A stretch of 64,000 bases of DNA from Sulfurihydrogenibium azorense Az-Fu1 (GTDB lineage Bacteria > Aquificota > Aquificia > Aquificales > Hydrogenothermaceae): positions 248,001 through 312,000 of the forward strand of contig NC_012438.1 of NCBI RefSeq assembly GCF_000021545.1, in the 5' to 3' direction. The notes below the pieces were generated by a model. It was not told the origin of the DNA and made no database searches. It worked only from the letters and a program-made list of their open reading frames with translations. Position numbers and translations under genes: made by a program. Each line of letters opens with the position of its first letter. Within the stretch, counting starts at the first letter, position 1. Below are positions 1 through 9,605 of the stretch, in pieces.

Positions 1-2
1 TT

Positions 3-347
3 AATCCAAAAGAGTTGCTACTACGAATAAAAGCCTTAAGTAAAAGAGTACATATACCTAATAAGTATAAAATAAAAGATGTGGAGATAGATTTAGAAAA
101 TCAGATTGTTTTAAAAGAAGGGAAAGAGGTAAAACTTTCAAAAACTGGATGGAATCTTCTTGCTTTACTGTTAAAAAGGAAAGGTCAAGTTGTTTCTACT
201 GAAATAATACTTAACTATGTCTGGCCTGATAAAGCCGTTGGAGATGAGATAGTAAGGCAGTATATTAAAGAACTGAGAAAAATCCTTCCTCCGGACTCAA
301 TAGAAACACATAAAGGTATAGGTTATAGATTGAAAGATGAAGTTTGA
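3..347 (+). CDS. Response regulator, OmpR/PhoB type, C-terminal part (5' end outside window)
   Basis: The reading frame is open from the first bases of the window: the residues before the first possible start (NPKE, then LLLRIKALSKR) are the usual end of a receiver domain, so the gene begins upstream and only the DNA-binding half is seen. The rest is a winged helix, with the recognition-helix region and the closing IGYRLKDEV strand-turn typical of OmpR/PhoB proteins. It binds DNA as the output of a two-component system. The stop overlaps the start of the histidine kinase at 337 by 11 bases, so the two are almost certainly co-translated partners. Its target genes cannot be read from the window. 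Confidence 0.88.
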   Translation, partial: NPKELLLRIKALSKRVHIPNKYKIKDVEIDLENQIVLKEGKEVKLSKTGWNLLALLLKRKGQVVSTEIILNYVWPDKAVGDEIVRQYIKELRKILPPDSIETHKGIGYRLKDEV

Positions 348-1182
348 GTTAAAGATTTTTTTATCTATAATGTTTATTTTCATACTAAGTCTTTCAATTA
401 TAAACTTTGTTAATTTGTACATTATAAACCAGCTTATATCAGATTACTTAGATATTCAATCCAGAGTATACCCAGATTTTTTTGAAAAAATGAAAGTTGA
501 AAGTATTCTTGAAAAAAAAGAGAAGTATGCCACTGTTATATTTTTATGGGAAGCTTTTTTAGTACTTGGAACTTCTTTTGTTATTTACCTTGTAATGGAT
601 AGATACATAAAAAAGGAACAAAGATACAAATCTTTTTTACAGCTTATAATTCTATCTGTGTCCCACAAATTTGGAAACAGTTTATCAAGTATTTTAACAA
701 ATGTAGAAATTTTGAAAAACAAAGTAAACTCAAAGCAACTTGACAGGATTGAAAAAGTTGTTTTAGACCTTTCTAAAGATGTAAAGATTTTATCAGATAC
801 TTTTAAAAAGTTAGAGTTTGAAGATAGAACTTATAAAAACGTTGATATAAAAGAAGTGATATTAGAATCTTTGAAAAATTTTGAGATAGAAGAAAAAAAA
901 GTAATTTTAAATATAAAACCTATCGAAAAGTATGCAAATAAAACAGATATAGATTTAATAATCTACAACATCTTAGAAAACGCTTTTAAATACTCAGACA
1001 GATATATTCATATAAAAACTGTGAAAAGGTATTTAGTTATTAGAAACGACACAAAGGAAAACGTGGAGGGAGGAACAGGAGTAGGATTGTTAATAGTAGA
1101 GAGTTTGTGTAATCTTAATCAGATTCGGTTTTGTAAAAAAGTTAGGAAAAAAACTTTTACTATTTTTCTTGATTTTTCCTGA
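337..1182 (+). CDS. Sensor histidine kinase of the upstream response regulator
   Basis: A 281-residue membrane kinase. Two hydrophobic segments (about residues 5-30 and 66-86) flank a short extracytoplasmic loop of about 35 residues. The phospho-acceptor His is probably H110 in the SVSHKFGN H-box. The ATP-binding domain keeps an N-box (NILENAFKYS, about 211-220) and a G-box (GGTGVG, about 245-250). No HAMP or PAS domain is evident and the sensor loop is small, so the signal is unknown. Its last 23 bases overlap the 3' end of rpoZ on the other strand. Confidence 0.88.
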   Translation: MKFELKIFLSIMFIFILSLSIINFVNLYIINQLISDYLDIQSRVYPDFFEKMKVESILEKKEKYATVIFLWEAFLVLGTSFVIYLVMDRYIKKEQRYKSFLQLIILSVSHKFGNSLSSILTNVEILKNKVNSKQLDRIEKVVLDLSKDVKILSDTFKKLEFEDRTYKNVDIKEVILESLKNFEIEEKKVILNIKPIEKYANKTDIDLIIYNILENAFKYSDRYIHIKTVKRYLVIRNDTKENVEGGTGVGLLIVESLCNLNQIRFCKKVRKKTFTIFLDFS

Positions 1183-1384
1183 TTATTTTAGCTTCTCCAG
1201 AAGCTATTTTATCGATAGCAATTACTGTCTTCTTTAGAGGTATTCCTTCCTCTGTTACATAGGTCTCAGCTCCAGTTTCATAAAGCTCTATTGCCAATTT
1301 AGATGCAGCATGAACCAGCTCATACCTACTTTTAACTTTTTTTAAAGCTTGCTCAATTAAAGGTCTTTGATTCAAAACCAGCAC
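1160..1384 (-). CDS. rpoZ: DNA-directed RNA polymerase omega subunit
   Basis: This 74-residue protein resembles RpoZ. The segment SRYELVHAASKLAIEL (about residues 19-34) matches the conserved core of omega that contacts the beta-prime subunit and helps polymerase assembly. The length suits a short bacterial omega. It lies just after gmk on the same strand, the common gmk-rpoZ arrangement, and here it is the last gene of the nuo-gmk run. Its 3' end overlaps the histidine kinase tail in convergent orientation. The family call rests on a short conserved stretch. Confidence 0.82.
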   Translation of the reverse strand: MLVLNQRPLIEQALKKVKSRYELVHAASKLAIELYETGAETYVTEEGIPLKKTVIAIDKIASGEAKIIRKNQEK

Positions 1385-1423
1385 CTCCGAATTGTTTGGT
1401 AATCCAATATTATAACATGAAAA

Positions 1424-2038
1424 TTAAATCATCAAAGACTTTAAACTTTCATCTTTTATGTTGTCTAAGTCAAATCTACTTACTTTACATTTTTCTGCGG
1501 TGATGATACACTTTATTTGGTCTTTTGCTTGAAAAAGGTTATCGTTTACAACTATATAATCATACTCTTTCCAGAATGGTATTTCTTTCCTTGCAGTATT
1601 TAGACGTTTTTCTATCTCTTGCTCTGAATCTCCTCTTAATTTCATTCTATTTACAAGTTCTTCTAAAGATGGTGGGAGTATGAAAATGGTTATAACATCA
1701 GGATAAATCTGTTTTACCTGTTTCATTCCTTGGACATCTATAACTAAAACAACATCGTATCCTTCTTCAAGGAGCTGAAAAACATCTTTTTTAGGCGTGC
1801 CGTAATAGTTTCCATGGACTAAAGCATACTCTAAAAAGGCATTTTCTTGGATTAATCTTTCAAACTCTTCTTTTTTTATAAATACGTAATCCACTCCATC
1901 TATTTCATTTTTCCTTTTATGTCTTGTAGTGTAAGTTATAACCCTTCTTAAAAAAGGCAGTTCTTCCAGCAGAAGGTTTATTATTGTTGTTTTACCTCCT
2001 CCTGCTGGTGATGATACTATGTATAGCCTACCTTTCAT
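1424..2038 (-). CDS. gmk: Guanylate kinase
   Basis: A 204-residue cytoplasmic enzyme that phosphorylates GMP to GDP with ATP. The P-loop SSPAGGGKT is at residues 9-17. The GMP-binding region follows ([18 protein letters not shown], about 37-54), then the lid with [16 protein letters not shown]. Length is normal for the family. Its start overlaps the nuoN stop by four bases, so it should be translated from the nuo transcript. Confidence 0.96.
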   Translation of the reverse strand: MKGRLYIVSSPAGGGKTTIINLLLEELPFLRRVITYTTRHKRKNEIDGVDYVFIKKEEFERLIQENAFLEYALVHGNYYGTPKKDVFQLLEEGYDVVLVIDVQGMKQVKQIYPDVITIFILPPSLEELVNRMKLRGDSEQEIEKRLNTARKEIPFWKEYDYIVVNDNLFQAKDQIKCIITAEKCKVSRFDLDNIKDESLKSLMI

Positions 2039-3504
2039 CTCATTCCTATATTCATAATAAGAATAGAAGTTAATACATTAGATATTTCCCAAAATACAGT
2101 TGGATATATACCTATAACAAGAATCATTACAGCTAAAAATCCAACGGTAAACTTTTCGATAGGGTTTAAGTTAAATTTACCTTCATTAACGGGTTCATAC
2201 ATGTACATGTATGAAACAACCCTTAAGTAGTATCCGGCAGATACTATACTTGTAATTACAAGGACAACTGCAAGCCACCAAACATTACTTGAAATAAGAG
2301 CCATAAACACACCAAACTTACCCATAAATCCAACTGTTGGTGGTATTCCAAGCATTGAGAACATGTATATAAGCATGTAAAGAGCCATTATTGGATGTTT
2401 TTTAGCTAACCCTTTAAAATCTTCTAAATCGTTTGTCCAATTTCCATTTTTCTCAAAAGCTGATAAGAATATAAAACCACCCAGTGCCATAAAAAGATAA
2501 ACAAGGGAGTAAAAGATTAAAGCTGTAAATCCCATTCCGTTAGGTGATGCTAAAGCTGCTAAAATGTATCCTGTATGGGCGATAGAAGAGTAAGCGAGCA
2601 TTCTTTTAACATTTCTTTGTTTTAATGCAACAAAGTTTCCTACAACCATAGAAACTGCAGCCAGTACTGCCCATCCGTAAGACCAAACAGAGTTAACAAG
2701 AGGAAATGCCTCAACCATGACTCTTAAAATAACTGCATAAGTTGCTATTTTAGAAACACTTGCCATAAATGCTGTTATTGGAGTAGGAGCTGACTCGTAA
2801 GCATCAGGTGTCCAGAAGTGGAAAGGTACAGCAGAGGCCTTTAAAGCAAGTCCTACTATAAGAAGTCCAATTCCAGCAGTTGTAGCTAAATCTGGGTTGT
2901 CTTGAATTTGGTTAAATACTCTTGCAAAATCAAAACTTCCAGTTTTTCCATATATTAGAGCTATTGCGTAGCTTATTATAGCTGTTCCAGCACCACCCAT
3001 AATAAGGTACTTAAATGCACCTTCTTTGGATTTGTAGTCTCTTCTCCATAATCCAACTAAGATGTAAGTTGATACAGACATAAGCTCCAGACCTATGTAA
3101 AAGCTAACAAGGTTTGGAGAAGATACCATAATCATCATTCCAAGTAAAGAAAAGATAATTAAATAGTAATACTCACCGTAGTATGTTTTTTTAGCTTCAA
3201 CGTAAGGTTGAAGGTTCATAATAGCCAGTATAGTAAATACTATCAAGAAAAACTTGAATGCCAGTGAAAAGCTATCTACTATGTATAAACCGTATAAAGT
3301 TATAGCTCCTTCACTTATGGTTAAAATAGACAGAGCTCCAAGGGAGAGTCCTATAACCGAAACTAAAGTTAATAAAGACCTGCTTTTAGTGAATAGTTCC
3401 AAGATAAATACTAATATAGCAGTTGTTAAAACTATAATTTCTGGAATTAAGACTTGGAAGTTTGGAATACCTAATCCAGCTACAAGCTGTTGAACTATTG
3501 TCAT
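2035..3504 (-). CDS. nuoN: NADH-quinone oxidoreductase subunit N
   Basis: A 489-residue antiporter-like proton-pumping subunit of respiratory complex I with about 14 hydrophobic helices. It carries the family signatures: a Glu in a membrane helix ([15 protein letters not shown]), Lys residues around [23 protein letters not shown], and [14 protein letters not shown]. It is the last subunit gene of the nuoH-N run and lies three bases after nuoM. The length is standard. Confidence 0.96.
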   Translation of the reverse strand: MTIVQQLVAGLGIPNFQVLIPEIIVLTTAILVFILELFTKSRSLLTLVSVIGLSLGALSILTISEGAITLYGLYIVDSFSLAFKFFLIVFTILAIMNLQPYVEAKKTYYGEYYYLIIFSLLGMMIMVSSPNLVSFYIGLELMSVSTYILVGLWRRDYKSKEGAFKYLIMGGAGTAIISYAIALIYGKTGSFDFARVFNQIQDNPDLATTAGIGLLIVGLALKASAVPFHFWTPDAYESAPTPITAFMASVSKIATYAVILRVMVEAFPLVNSVWSYGWAVLAAVSMVVGNFVALKQRNVKRMLAYSSIAHTGYILAALASPNGMGFTALIFYSLVYLFMALGGFIFLSAFEKNGNWTNDLEDFKGLAKKHPIMALYMLIYMFSMLGIPPTVGFMGKFGVFMALISSNVWWLAVVLVITSIVSAGYYLRVVSYMYMYEPVNEGKFNLNPIEKFTVGFLAVMILVIGIYPTVFWEISNVLTSILIMNIGMR

Positions 3505-3507
3505 AGC

Positions 3508-5016
3508 TTACCCTCCTACTATCTTATGAAGCACAAAGGTAGTTGTATTGTTTATAAGGTCAATCCACCATTTTGGATAAATACCAATTACGAACATAAA
3601 TATAACCAGTGGTAAGAAAGACCAAAGCTCAGCTGTATTTAAGTCCTTTAAATGGGAGTACTCTTTCTTCTTTTCTTCTGTTAGCAACTCTTCTTCAAAC
3701 ATAGTTCTTTTATAAAGCCATAACGTGTAAGCAGCTCCAACTACAAGGCTCAAACCTGCCAACGCTGCAGTTAAGATACTAACTTTAAACGTTCCAAGTA
3801 ATGCTAAAAACTCTCCTACAAATCCGGACAGTCCGGGTAGTCCTGCCGATGCCATAGCAGATATCATAAATAAAGTAGCAAACACAGGAACAAACTTAGC
3901 CATACCTCCAAGGTCTTTCATTTCATAACTGTGAAGTCTTTCGTATATGAACCCTGCAGCAAGGAACAGAGCTCCAGATGTTAAACCGTGGGATATCATG
4001 GTTATAATTGCACCGTTTACACCTTCTGTATTTAAAGCAAATGTTCCGATAGTTACAAAACCCATGTGAGAAACAGAGGAGTAAGCTATAAGTCTTTTGA
4101 TATGTGTTTGGGCAATTGCCATCATTGCTGTGTATATTATAGCGATAACACCAAGAGCAAACATTACAGGCACAAAGTATTTAGAAGCTTCTGGGAACCA
4201 AGGAAGGTTGAATCTTACAAATCCATAGGTACCCATTTTTAAAAGAACAGCTGCAAGAATCACAGAACCAGCAGTAGGAGCCTGAACGTGGGCAGCTGGA
4301 AGCCATGTATGGAACGGCCACATAGGAACCTTTATGGCAAAACCAAGGGCTAAAAGTAAGAAGAATATTATCTCAAGGTTGTGAGGAAGAGACAGTTTTA
4401 AAAGATCAAAATAACTCATTGATAAAACATTGTTTTCCATATAGTTGTAAATATACATTCCTATAACACCGATAAGTAGAAAGAGAGAACCAAAGAATGT
4501 GTATATGAAAAACTTAGTTGCTGCATATATCCTTTCTGCATACCCCCATACACCAATTATAAGGAACATAGGTATAAGCATAACTTCCCAAAATACATAG
4601 AAAGCTACCAAGTCCCATGCTACAAATACTCCTATACACGCAGCTTCAAGGACTAAAAAGGCTACAAAATACTCTTTAATCCTTTTTTCTATATTGGTAC
4701 TCCAGATAAAAGCAACAACAAAAGATATGGCAGTAAGCCAAACCATAGTTAGACTGAGGGCGTCAACTCCTACTTCGTAGTTTATACCAAATTGAGGAAT
4801 CCATGAGTACTTTTCATAAAACTGAATTTTGTATCCTGATGGGTCGTAGGTAAGGAGCATGTATGATGCTATTATAAAAACTATAATAGAAGAAACTATA
4901 CTTACGGGTTTTGCAAGTTTTTCACTCGTAAAAAACACAATAGCAGCTGCTATAAGAGGTATCAGTATAGATATACTTATTAATGGAAACTGTGCGTAAA
5001 CAAACTCTGGTGCCAT
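3508..5016 (-). CDS. nuoM: NADH-quinone oxidoreductase subunit M
   Basis: A 502-residue proton-channel subunit of complex I. Diagnostic segments are FYVFWEVMLIPMFLIIGVWG (helix with the essential Glu), KVPMWPFHTWLPAAHVQAPT, and IAYSSVSHMGFV, which are the NuoM forms of the shared antiporter motifs. Hydrophobic throughout with about 14 helices. It sits between nuoL and nuoN with 3-12 base gaps, consistent with one transcript. Confidence 0.97.
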   Translation of the reverse strand: MAPEFVYAQFPLISISILIPLIAAAIVFFTSEKLAKPVSIVSSIIVFIIASYMLLTYDPSGYKIQFYEKYSWIPQFGINYEVGVDALSLTMVWLTAISFVVAFIWSTNIEKRIKEYFVAFLVLEAACIGVFVAWDLVAFYVFWEVMLIPMFLIIGVWGYAERIYAATKFFIYTFFGSLFLLIGVIGMYIYNYMENNVLSMSYFDLLKLSLPHNLEIIFFLLLALGFAIKVPMWPFHTWLPAAHVQAPTAGSVILAAVLLKMGTYGFVRFNLPWFPEASKYFVPVMFALGVIAIIYTAMMAIAQTHIKRLIAYSSVSHMGFVTIGTFALNTEGVNGAIITMISHGLTSGALFLAAGFIYERLHSYEMKDLGGMAKFVPVFATLFMISAMASAGLPGLSGFVGEFLALLGTFKVSILTAALAGLSLVVGAAYTLWLYKRTMFEEELLTEEKKKEYSHLKDLNTAELWSFLPLVIFMFVIGIYPKWWIDLINNTTTFVLHKIVGG

Positions 5017-5028
5017 CTCCTACTCCTC

Positions 5029-6975
5029 CTACTTTAAAAACAAGAATAAAGATAAGAATATTACTATACCTATAAGCATCTGTAGTACATATCCACTTAT
5101 TCTGCCCATCTGGGTTTTTCTAAACAACTCTCCTGCAAACAGCGAACCTTTACCAGAACCATCAACTATACCATCAATAATTACCCTATCACCTATAAAC
5201 CATAATACTTTAGAGAATTTGTAATAACCGTAAACAAATATTGCGTAGTATATATGATCAAAATACCATCTGTTGTAAAAGAGTTTATAAAGAGGTTGGA
5301 ATAGTTCTCCAATTTTTACAGGGTCTACTTTTCTTAATTGATATATCACGTATGCAGTTAATATCCCTGCTACAGCTGTAAGTAGTAATACTATTCCAAG
5401 GAAAGAGGTTAAAGAGTGTCCTAAAAACTCAAAGGCGTTAGCATCTATATGTACATGGTGGCTTCTTGATAAACCTTCACTAACTAACACTTTTACTTCT
5501 TCCGGTAGAAACTTCATATAACTTGGGTCTAAGGAAGGTTTTAAGAAGTTTAGGAAAAACTCTCTAAAGAAACCAAGGACTACTGTTGCTGTTGCTAACA
5601 CTATCAAAGGTATAGTCATGTTAGGGGGAGATTCGTGAACATGCTCTCTAATATGAGGGTCTAACCTATCTCCATCAAAGAATGTAAGGAAGAATAGTCT
5701 AAAGATGTAAAATGCTGTTAAAAATGCTCCAGCCCATAAGAACATGAAAGCGAATATGTTTATCTCATAAGCACCTTCTATAATAGGATCTTTACTAAAG
5801 AATCCTACAAACGGTGGAATACCTGCTAGTGCTAAAGAACCAATTAAAAATGTTCCCATTGTAATGGGCATAGCCCTTCCAATCTGACCCATCTTTTGGA
5901 CGTCTAAAAGGTGGTGAAGAGCTATTAAAACACTACCGGATCCTAAAAATAGCAATGCTTTAAATACAGCGTGAGATGTAAGATGAAACATTCCTTCTCC
6001 GAAAAGTCCTAACCCTTCAGCTGCAAACATGTATCCAAGCTGTGATAGTGTTGAGTAGGCTATAATTCTCTTTATATCGTTTTGAACAAGACCCATTGTA
6101 GCAGCTAAGAAAGCTGACATAGTTCCTATAAATAATACAGTATCAAGAGCTATTTCAGAGCTTGCAAACACAGGCATTAACCTTGCAACCATGTATACAC
6201 CAGCTGCAACCATTGTAGCTGCGTGAATTAATGCAGAAACTGGAGTAGGACCTTCCATAGCGTTAGGAAGCCATATATGTAGAGGTATTTGAGCAGATTT
6301 ACCAACGGCACCACCAAACAAGAGTAAAGCTATAGCTGTTATGATTATATAATCAACACCTGCTAACTTTTGAAAGATATCAAGGTAATCTAACGTTCCA
6401 AATGTAGTAAAGGCAAGTAATATACCAAGTAAGAATAACCAGTCACCAACTCTGTTAACTACAAATGCCTCCATTGCAGCATTTGCTGCTGACTTTTTAT
6501 AATGCCAAAAACCAATTAGTAGATAAGATGCTAAACCTACACCCTCCCATCCAAAAAATAGCTGAACAAGGTTGTCAGATAATGTGAGCATAAGCATCAT
6601 AAAAACGAACAGAGAAAGGTATGCAAAAAATCTTGGATAGGACTCATCACCTTTCATATATCCAGTGGCAAATATAAAGATAAATGTTGATACGCAGGTA
6701 ACTACACAGGTCATTAAAGCAGATAACGGGTCCCATAGTATACTTACAGAGATGTTGTAATTTCCTATAGACATCCAGTTAAAAAGCTTTAAATTGTAGT
6801 AGTTTCCTGTTGATGCTACATCAATAAACCCTTTAATAGAAGCTATAGCTGAAATTGCTACAGCTATAACTGCAACTATACCGGCTAATGGTTCCCTTAG
6901 AAACTTATAACCAAACAAACCTATGATAATAAAGGCAATTAGCGGTGAAAAAGGTATAATCCACAAGTACTCCAT
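5029..6975 (-). CDS. nuoL: NADH-quinone oxidoreductase subunit L
   Basis: A 648-residue subunit, the largest antiporter-like part of complex I. It contains LFFGWEGVGLASYLLIGFW, KSAQIPLHIWLPNAMEGPTP and AYSTLSQLGYM, the NuoL forms of the pump motifs. The C-terminal extension (from about residue 490) fits the lateral helix and last anchor helix that clamp subunits M and N. Four bases separate it from nuoK. No truncation seen. Confidence 0.97.
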   Translation of the reverse strand: MEYLWIIPFSPLIAFIIIGLFGYKFLREPLAGIVAVIAVAISAIASIKGFIDVASTGNYYNLKLFNWMSIGNYNISVSILWDPLSALMTCVVTCVSTFIFIFATGYMKGDESYPRFFAYLSLFVFMMLMLTLSDNLVQLFFGWEGVGLASYLLIGFWHYKKSAANAAMEAFVVNRVGDWLFLLGILLAFTTFGTLDYLDIFQKLAGVDYIIITAIALLLFGGAVGKSAQIPLHIWLPNAMEGPTPVSALIHAATMVAAGVYMVARLMPVFASSEIALDTVLFIGTMSAFLAATMGLVQNDIKRIIAYSTLSQLGYMFAAEGLGLFGEGMFHLTSHAVFKALLFLGSGSVLIALHHLLDVQKMGQIGRAMPITMGTFLIGSLALAGIPPFVGFFSKDPIIEGAYEINIFAFMFLWAGAFLTAFYIFRLFFLTFFDGDRLDPHIREHVHESPPNMTIPLIVLATATVVLGFFREFFLNFLKPSLDPSYMKFLPEEVKVLVSEGLSRSHHVHIDANAFEFLGHSLTSFLGIVLLLTAVAGILTAYVIYQLRKVDPVKIGELFQPLYKLFYNRWYFDHIYYAIFVYGYYKFSKVLWFIGDRVIIDGIVDGSGKGSLFAGELFRKTQMGRISGYVLQMLIGIVIFLSLFLFLK

Positions 6976-6979
6976 AGCC

Positions 6980-7282
6980 TTACCCCTTTAGTTCTGTTAA
7001 TTTTTCTACATCTACATCTTTTTTCATTCTGTATATAGCCATTATAAGACCAAGTCCTATAGCAGCCTCTGCAGCTGCAATAGTAAGAATAAAGAACACA
7101 AAAACTTGCCCAACAACATCGTGGAGTTTCATATCAAAGGCTACAAACGCTACATTTACAGCATTTAACATCAACTCCGTAGATATAAGCATAGCTATTA
7201 TGTTTTTTCTAACTATAACACCGATAAAACCTAAAACCATTAAAAGACCACTTAAAGCTACGTAGTACTCGTAAGGAACCAT
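6980..7282 (-). CDS. nuoK: NADH-quinone oxidoreductase subunit K
   Basis: A 100-residue membrane subunit with three helices, the standard NuoK size. It keeps the conserved acidic positions used in proton transfer (Glu in LISTELMLNAVNVAFV and Glu in TIAAAEAAIGLGL). It overlaps the nuoJ stop by one base. Confidence 0.97.
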   Translation of the reverse strand: MVPYEYYVALSGLLMVLGFIGVIVRKNIIAMLISTELMLNAVNVAFVAFDMKLHDVVGQVFVFFILTIAAAEAAIGLGLIMAIYRMKKDVDVEKLTELKG

Positions 7283-7815
7283 TATGCTCCTCCTTCTTTT
7301 TCTTCTTCTACAATATCTTTTCTACCTAATAAAATTGCTCCTATCATAGCTACAAGAAGTATTAAAGAAGCTACTTCAAATGGAAATAGGTACTTTGTGA
7401 AAAGCAGTGTTGCAACTGCTTTAGCATTGGATATCTGGTTGAATATATCAGGTGAGAATATACCTGTATTAGATGCCCATAAACCGTAAACTGATACATA
7501 AGCAAGTTCTAAGAAGAGGATAAAGCCAAATGGAGCTGATAGTAATGCATATTTAGGGTCTACCGCTTCACCTTTATACTGAGGAACTGTTGATATAACC
7601 AAAACGTAAAATACAACGATAGCAACAGCGTAAATCAGTATTTGAAGAGCTCCTATAAGCTCAGCTCCTAAGTTAAAGAAAAGTCCCGATATAGCTATTA
7701 GAGCCGATATTAAAGATAGTACTGAGTAAACAATGTTTCTAAAAAACACAACACCTATAGCAGATAAAACCGCTATAGTAGATAGAACCCAAAATGCTAC
7801 TACGCTTAACTCCAT
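7282..7815 (-). CDS. nuoJ: NADH-quinone oxidoreductase subunit J
   Basis: About 177 residues with five hydrophobic helices, including LIGALQILIYAVAIVVFYVL, the NuoJ core containing the pi-bulge helix important for coupling. An in-frame ATG exists five codons upstream (7830), but the ATG at 7815 has a G-run about 9 bases ahead and reduces the overlap with nuoI to 10 bases, so I chose it. It is co-translated with nuoI and nuoK. Confidence 0.95.
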   Translation of the reverse strand: MELSVVAFWVLSTIAVLSAIGVVFFRNIVYSVLSLISALIAISGLFFNLGAELIGALQILIYAVAIVVFYVLVISTVPQYKGEAVDPKYALLSAPFGFILFLELAYVSVYGLWASNTGIFSPDIFNQISNAKAVATLLFTKYLFPFEVASLILLVAMIGAILLGRKDIVEEEKEGGA

Positions 7816-8408
7816 TTTATCTGCCCCCATAACTTAATTCTTTCTTGGTCATCTATCCATATTCTATCAGGCTCTTTCAACCTTCTTGAATCAAAATCTC
7901 TTCCTCTTTCACTCATATCATCCATCTGGATAACACACTTTTCTCTTTGATATTTGGCTGTCTCATAGATATCGGTCATTATAAGACAGTCAACAGGACA
8001 TGCATCAACACAAAGACCACAGTATAAACAGTTGAGTAAATTCATATCAAACCTTACAACCTTCTTCTTACCATTAGGAAGTTGAACTGCTTCTATTCTA
8101 AATAGAGAAGGCATAGGGCAGGCTTGCTGACACATATAACAGGCAACACATCTACTTTCACCTGTATTTATATCCATAAACTTTTCTAAAACACTAAAAG
8201 ATGGCGGTTCATTTCCATCTTTAACCCTATGAGCGTGGGTACCTCTAAATCTCTTAGGTGGTGTTATCTTTTCATACGGATATTTTGTTGTAATGGTTTT
8301 TTTAAATAGATTTTTAAGGGTAACTTTTAAACCTTTTATAAAGTCTAAGAAAAATATTTTTTCTATAAGACTTAAATTTGGTCTTTCTACATACTTTAAC
8401 TTTACCAT
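7806..8408 (-). CDS. nuoI: NADH-quinone oxidoreductase subunit I (two 4Fe-4S clusters)
   Basis: A 200-residue peripheral-arm subunit that passes electrons toward cluster N2 and quinone. Two ferredoxin motifs are complete: C87, C90, C93, C97 followed by P, and C127, C130, C133, C137 followed by P. The N-terminal 80 residues include an amphipathic stretch that should lie against the membrane. It is the only redox subunit in this gene run; nuoA-G are not in the window and must be elsewhere. Confidence 0.96.
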   Translation of the reverse strand: MVKLKYVERPNLSLIEKIFFLDFIKGLKVTLKNLFKKTITTKYPYEKITPPKRFRGTHAHRVKDGNEPPSFSVLEKFMDINTGESRCVACYMCQQACPMPSLFRIEAVQLPNGKKKVVRFDMNLLNCLYCGLCVDACPVDCLIMTDIYETAKYQREKCVIQMDDMSERGRDFDSRRLKEPDRIWIDDQERIKLWGQIKWS

Positions 8409-8410
8409 TT

Positions 8411-9427
8411 TTAACCTTTAACCATTATTATAATGGCTGTGATAAATATGTTTAGTAAAGACAGTGGAAGCATCACTTTCCAAGCTATCTCTGTTATTTG
8501 GTCTACCCTGTACCTTGGGAGTGTCCAGTGTACCCACAGGAAGAACATAAACATCATAAATACCTTTAAGAAAAACCAGATGAAAGGTGATAAAGCTCCA
8601 AAGATCTCAGGTCCTTTCCATCCACCGAAGAAAAGAATCACAGCTATAGCACTTAAAACAAATGTTCCTATGTACCACTCTGCCAGTGGAAATAGACCAA
8701 ACTTCATACCAGAGTATTCTGTGTTGTACCCTGATACAAGTTCAGCTTCTGCTTCTTGTACATCAAAAGGCGTTCTGCCTGTTTCTGCAAGTATAGCAAA
8801 CAGAATCACTATAAAAGCGATAGGTTGGTACCATATAAAAGCACCAAAAAATCCTTCTTGGGCATAAACGATTTCTCTTAGAGAGAAAGACCCTGCCATC
8901 ATTATAGGTCCTACCATTGCAAAACCTAAAGCAACCTCATAACCTATTAAAACAGCTGCTTTTCTAAGACCACCAATCATTGGGTATTTACTGTTAGATG
9001 CCCATCCTGCAAAGATAACACCATAGATACTTATACTACCAAATGCAAGAGCTAATATTAAACCTATGTTTAGATCTGTGATGTATGGCTTAATCTCTAT
9101 TCCGAAGATTGTAAAAGGTTCCCCAAAAGGTATTACTGCTAAAATCATAATAGCTGGAACAAAGGCAAGTAAAGAAGCAAGGTAAAATAAGACCTTATCT
9201 ACATTATTTGGAACTAAGTCTTCTTTTGTTAAGACTTTTAATGCGTCAGCTATAGGCTGAAGTAGTCCATGAAAACCAACGTGGAGTGGTCCGGGTCGTT
9301 GCTGGACATGTCCAGCAAACTTTCTTTCTATAAGAGTTAGATAAGCTGCTGCTAAGAACATTCCTACTATGAATATGAGAGATTTTATAACTACTCCTAT
9401 TACAGTGGCTAACATCTCCATCAGCAA
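8411..9427 (-). CDS. nuoH: NADH-quinone oxidoreductase subunit H
   Basis: A 338-residue membrane subunit forming most of the quinone chamber of complex I. Signatures are ERKFAGHVQQRPGP near the N terminus, GWASNSKYPMIGGLRKAAVLIGYE, and AETGRTPFDVQEAEAELVSGYNTEY. It is the first gene of the run, and about 180 bases of A+T-rich DNA separate it from hemW, so the operon promoter probably lies there. A TATAAT-like hexamer occurs on the minus strand at 9454-9459, without a clear partner box. Confidence 0.97.
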   Translation of the reverse strand: MLMEMLATVIGVVIKSLIFIVGMFLAAAYLTLIERKFAGHVQQRPGPLHVGFHGLLQPIADALKVLTKEDLVPNNVDKVLFYLASLLAFVPAIMILAVIPFGEPFTIFGIEIKPYITDLNIGLILALAFGSISIYGVIFAGWASNSKYPMIGGLRKAAVLIGYEVALGFAMVGPIMMAGSFSLREIVYAQEGFFGAFIWYQPIAFIVILFAILAETGRTPFDVQEAEAELVSGYNTEYSGMKFGLFPLAEWYIGTFVLSAIAVILFFGGWKGPEIFGALSPFIWFFLKVFMMFMFFLWVHWTLPRYRVDQITEIAWKVMLPLSLLNIFITAIIIMVKG

Positions 9428-9605
9428 CCTCGTAAATTGTTTTTTACATTTAAATTATATTAACACAAGAATTAAAAAAATTAAACACTGTTTTATTCAT
9501 TTTTCTAAAAACTAAAATTAAGTCTTTGATATAAATTGGATATTCTGATTTTGATAGCTGGTTTATCTCATCTTTGTAAAGATGGTTTTTCATTATGTAA
9601 ATATT

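Noticed and set aside
8433-8867. Plus-strand open frame of 144 codons inside nuoH
   Set aside because: It is the antisense shadow of a highly conserved gene, with no ribosome-binding site or family match. Similar long antisense frames inside clpC, nuoN, ispH and rpsA were also dropped.
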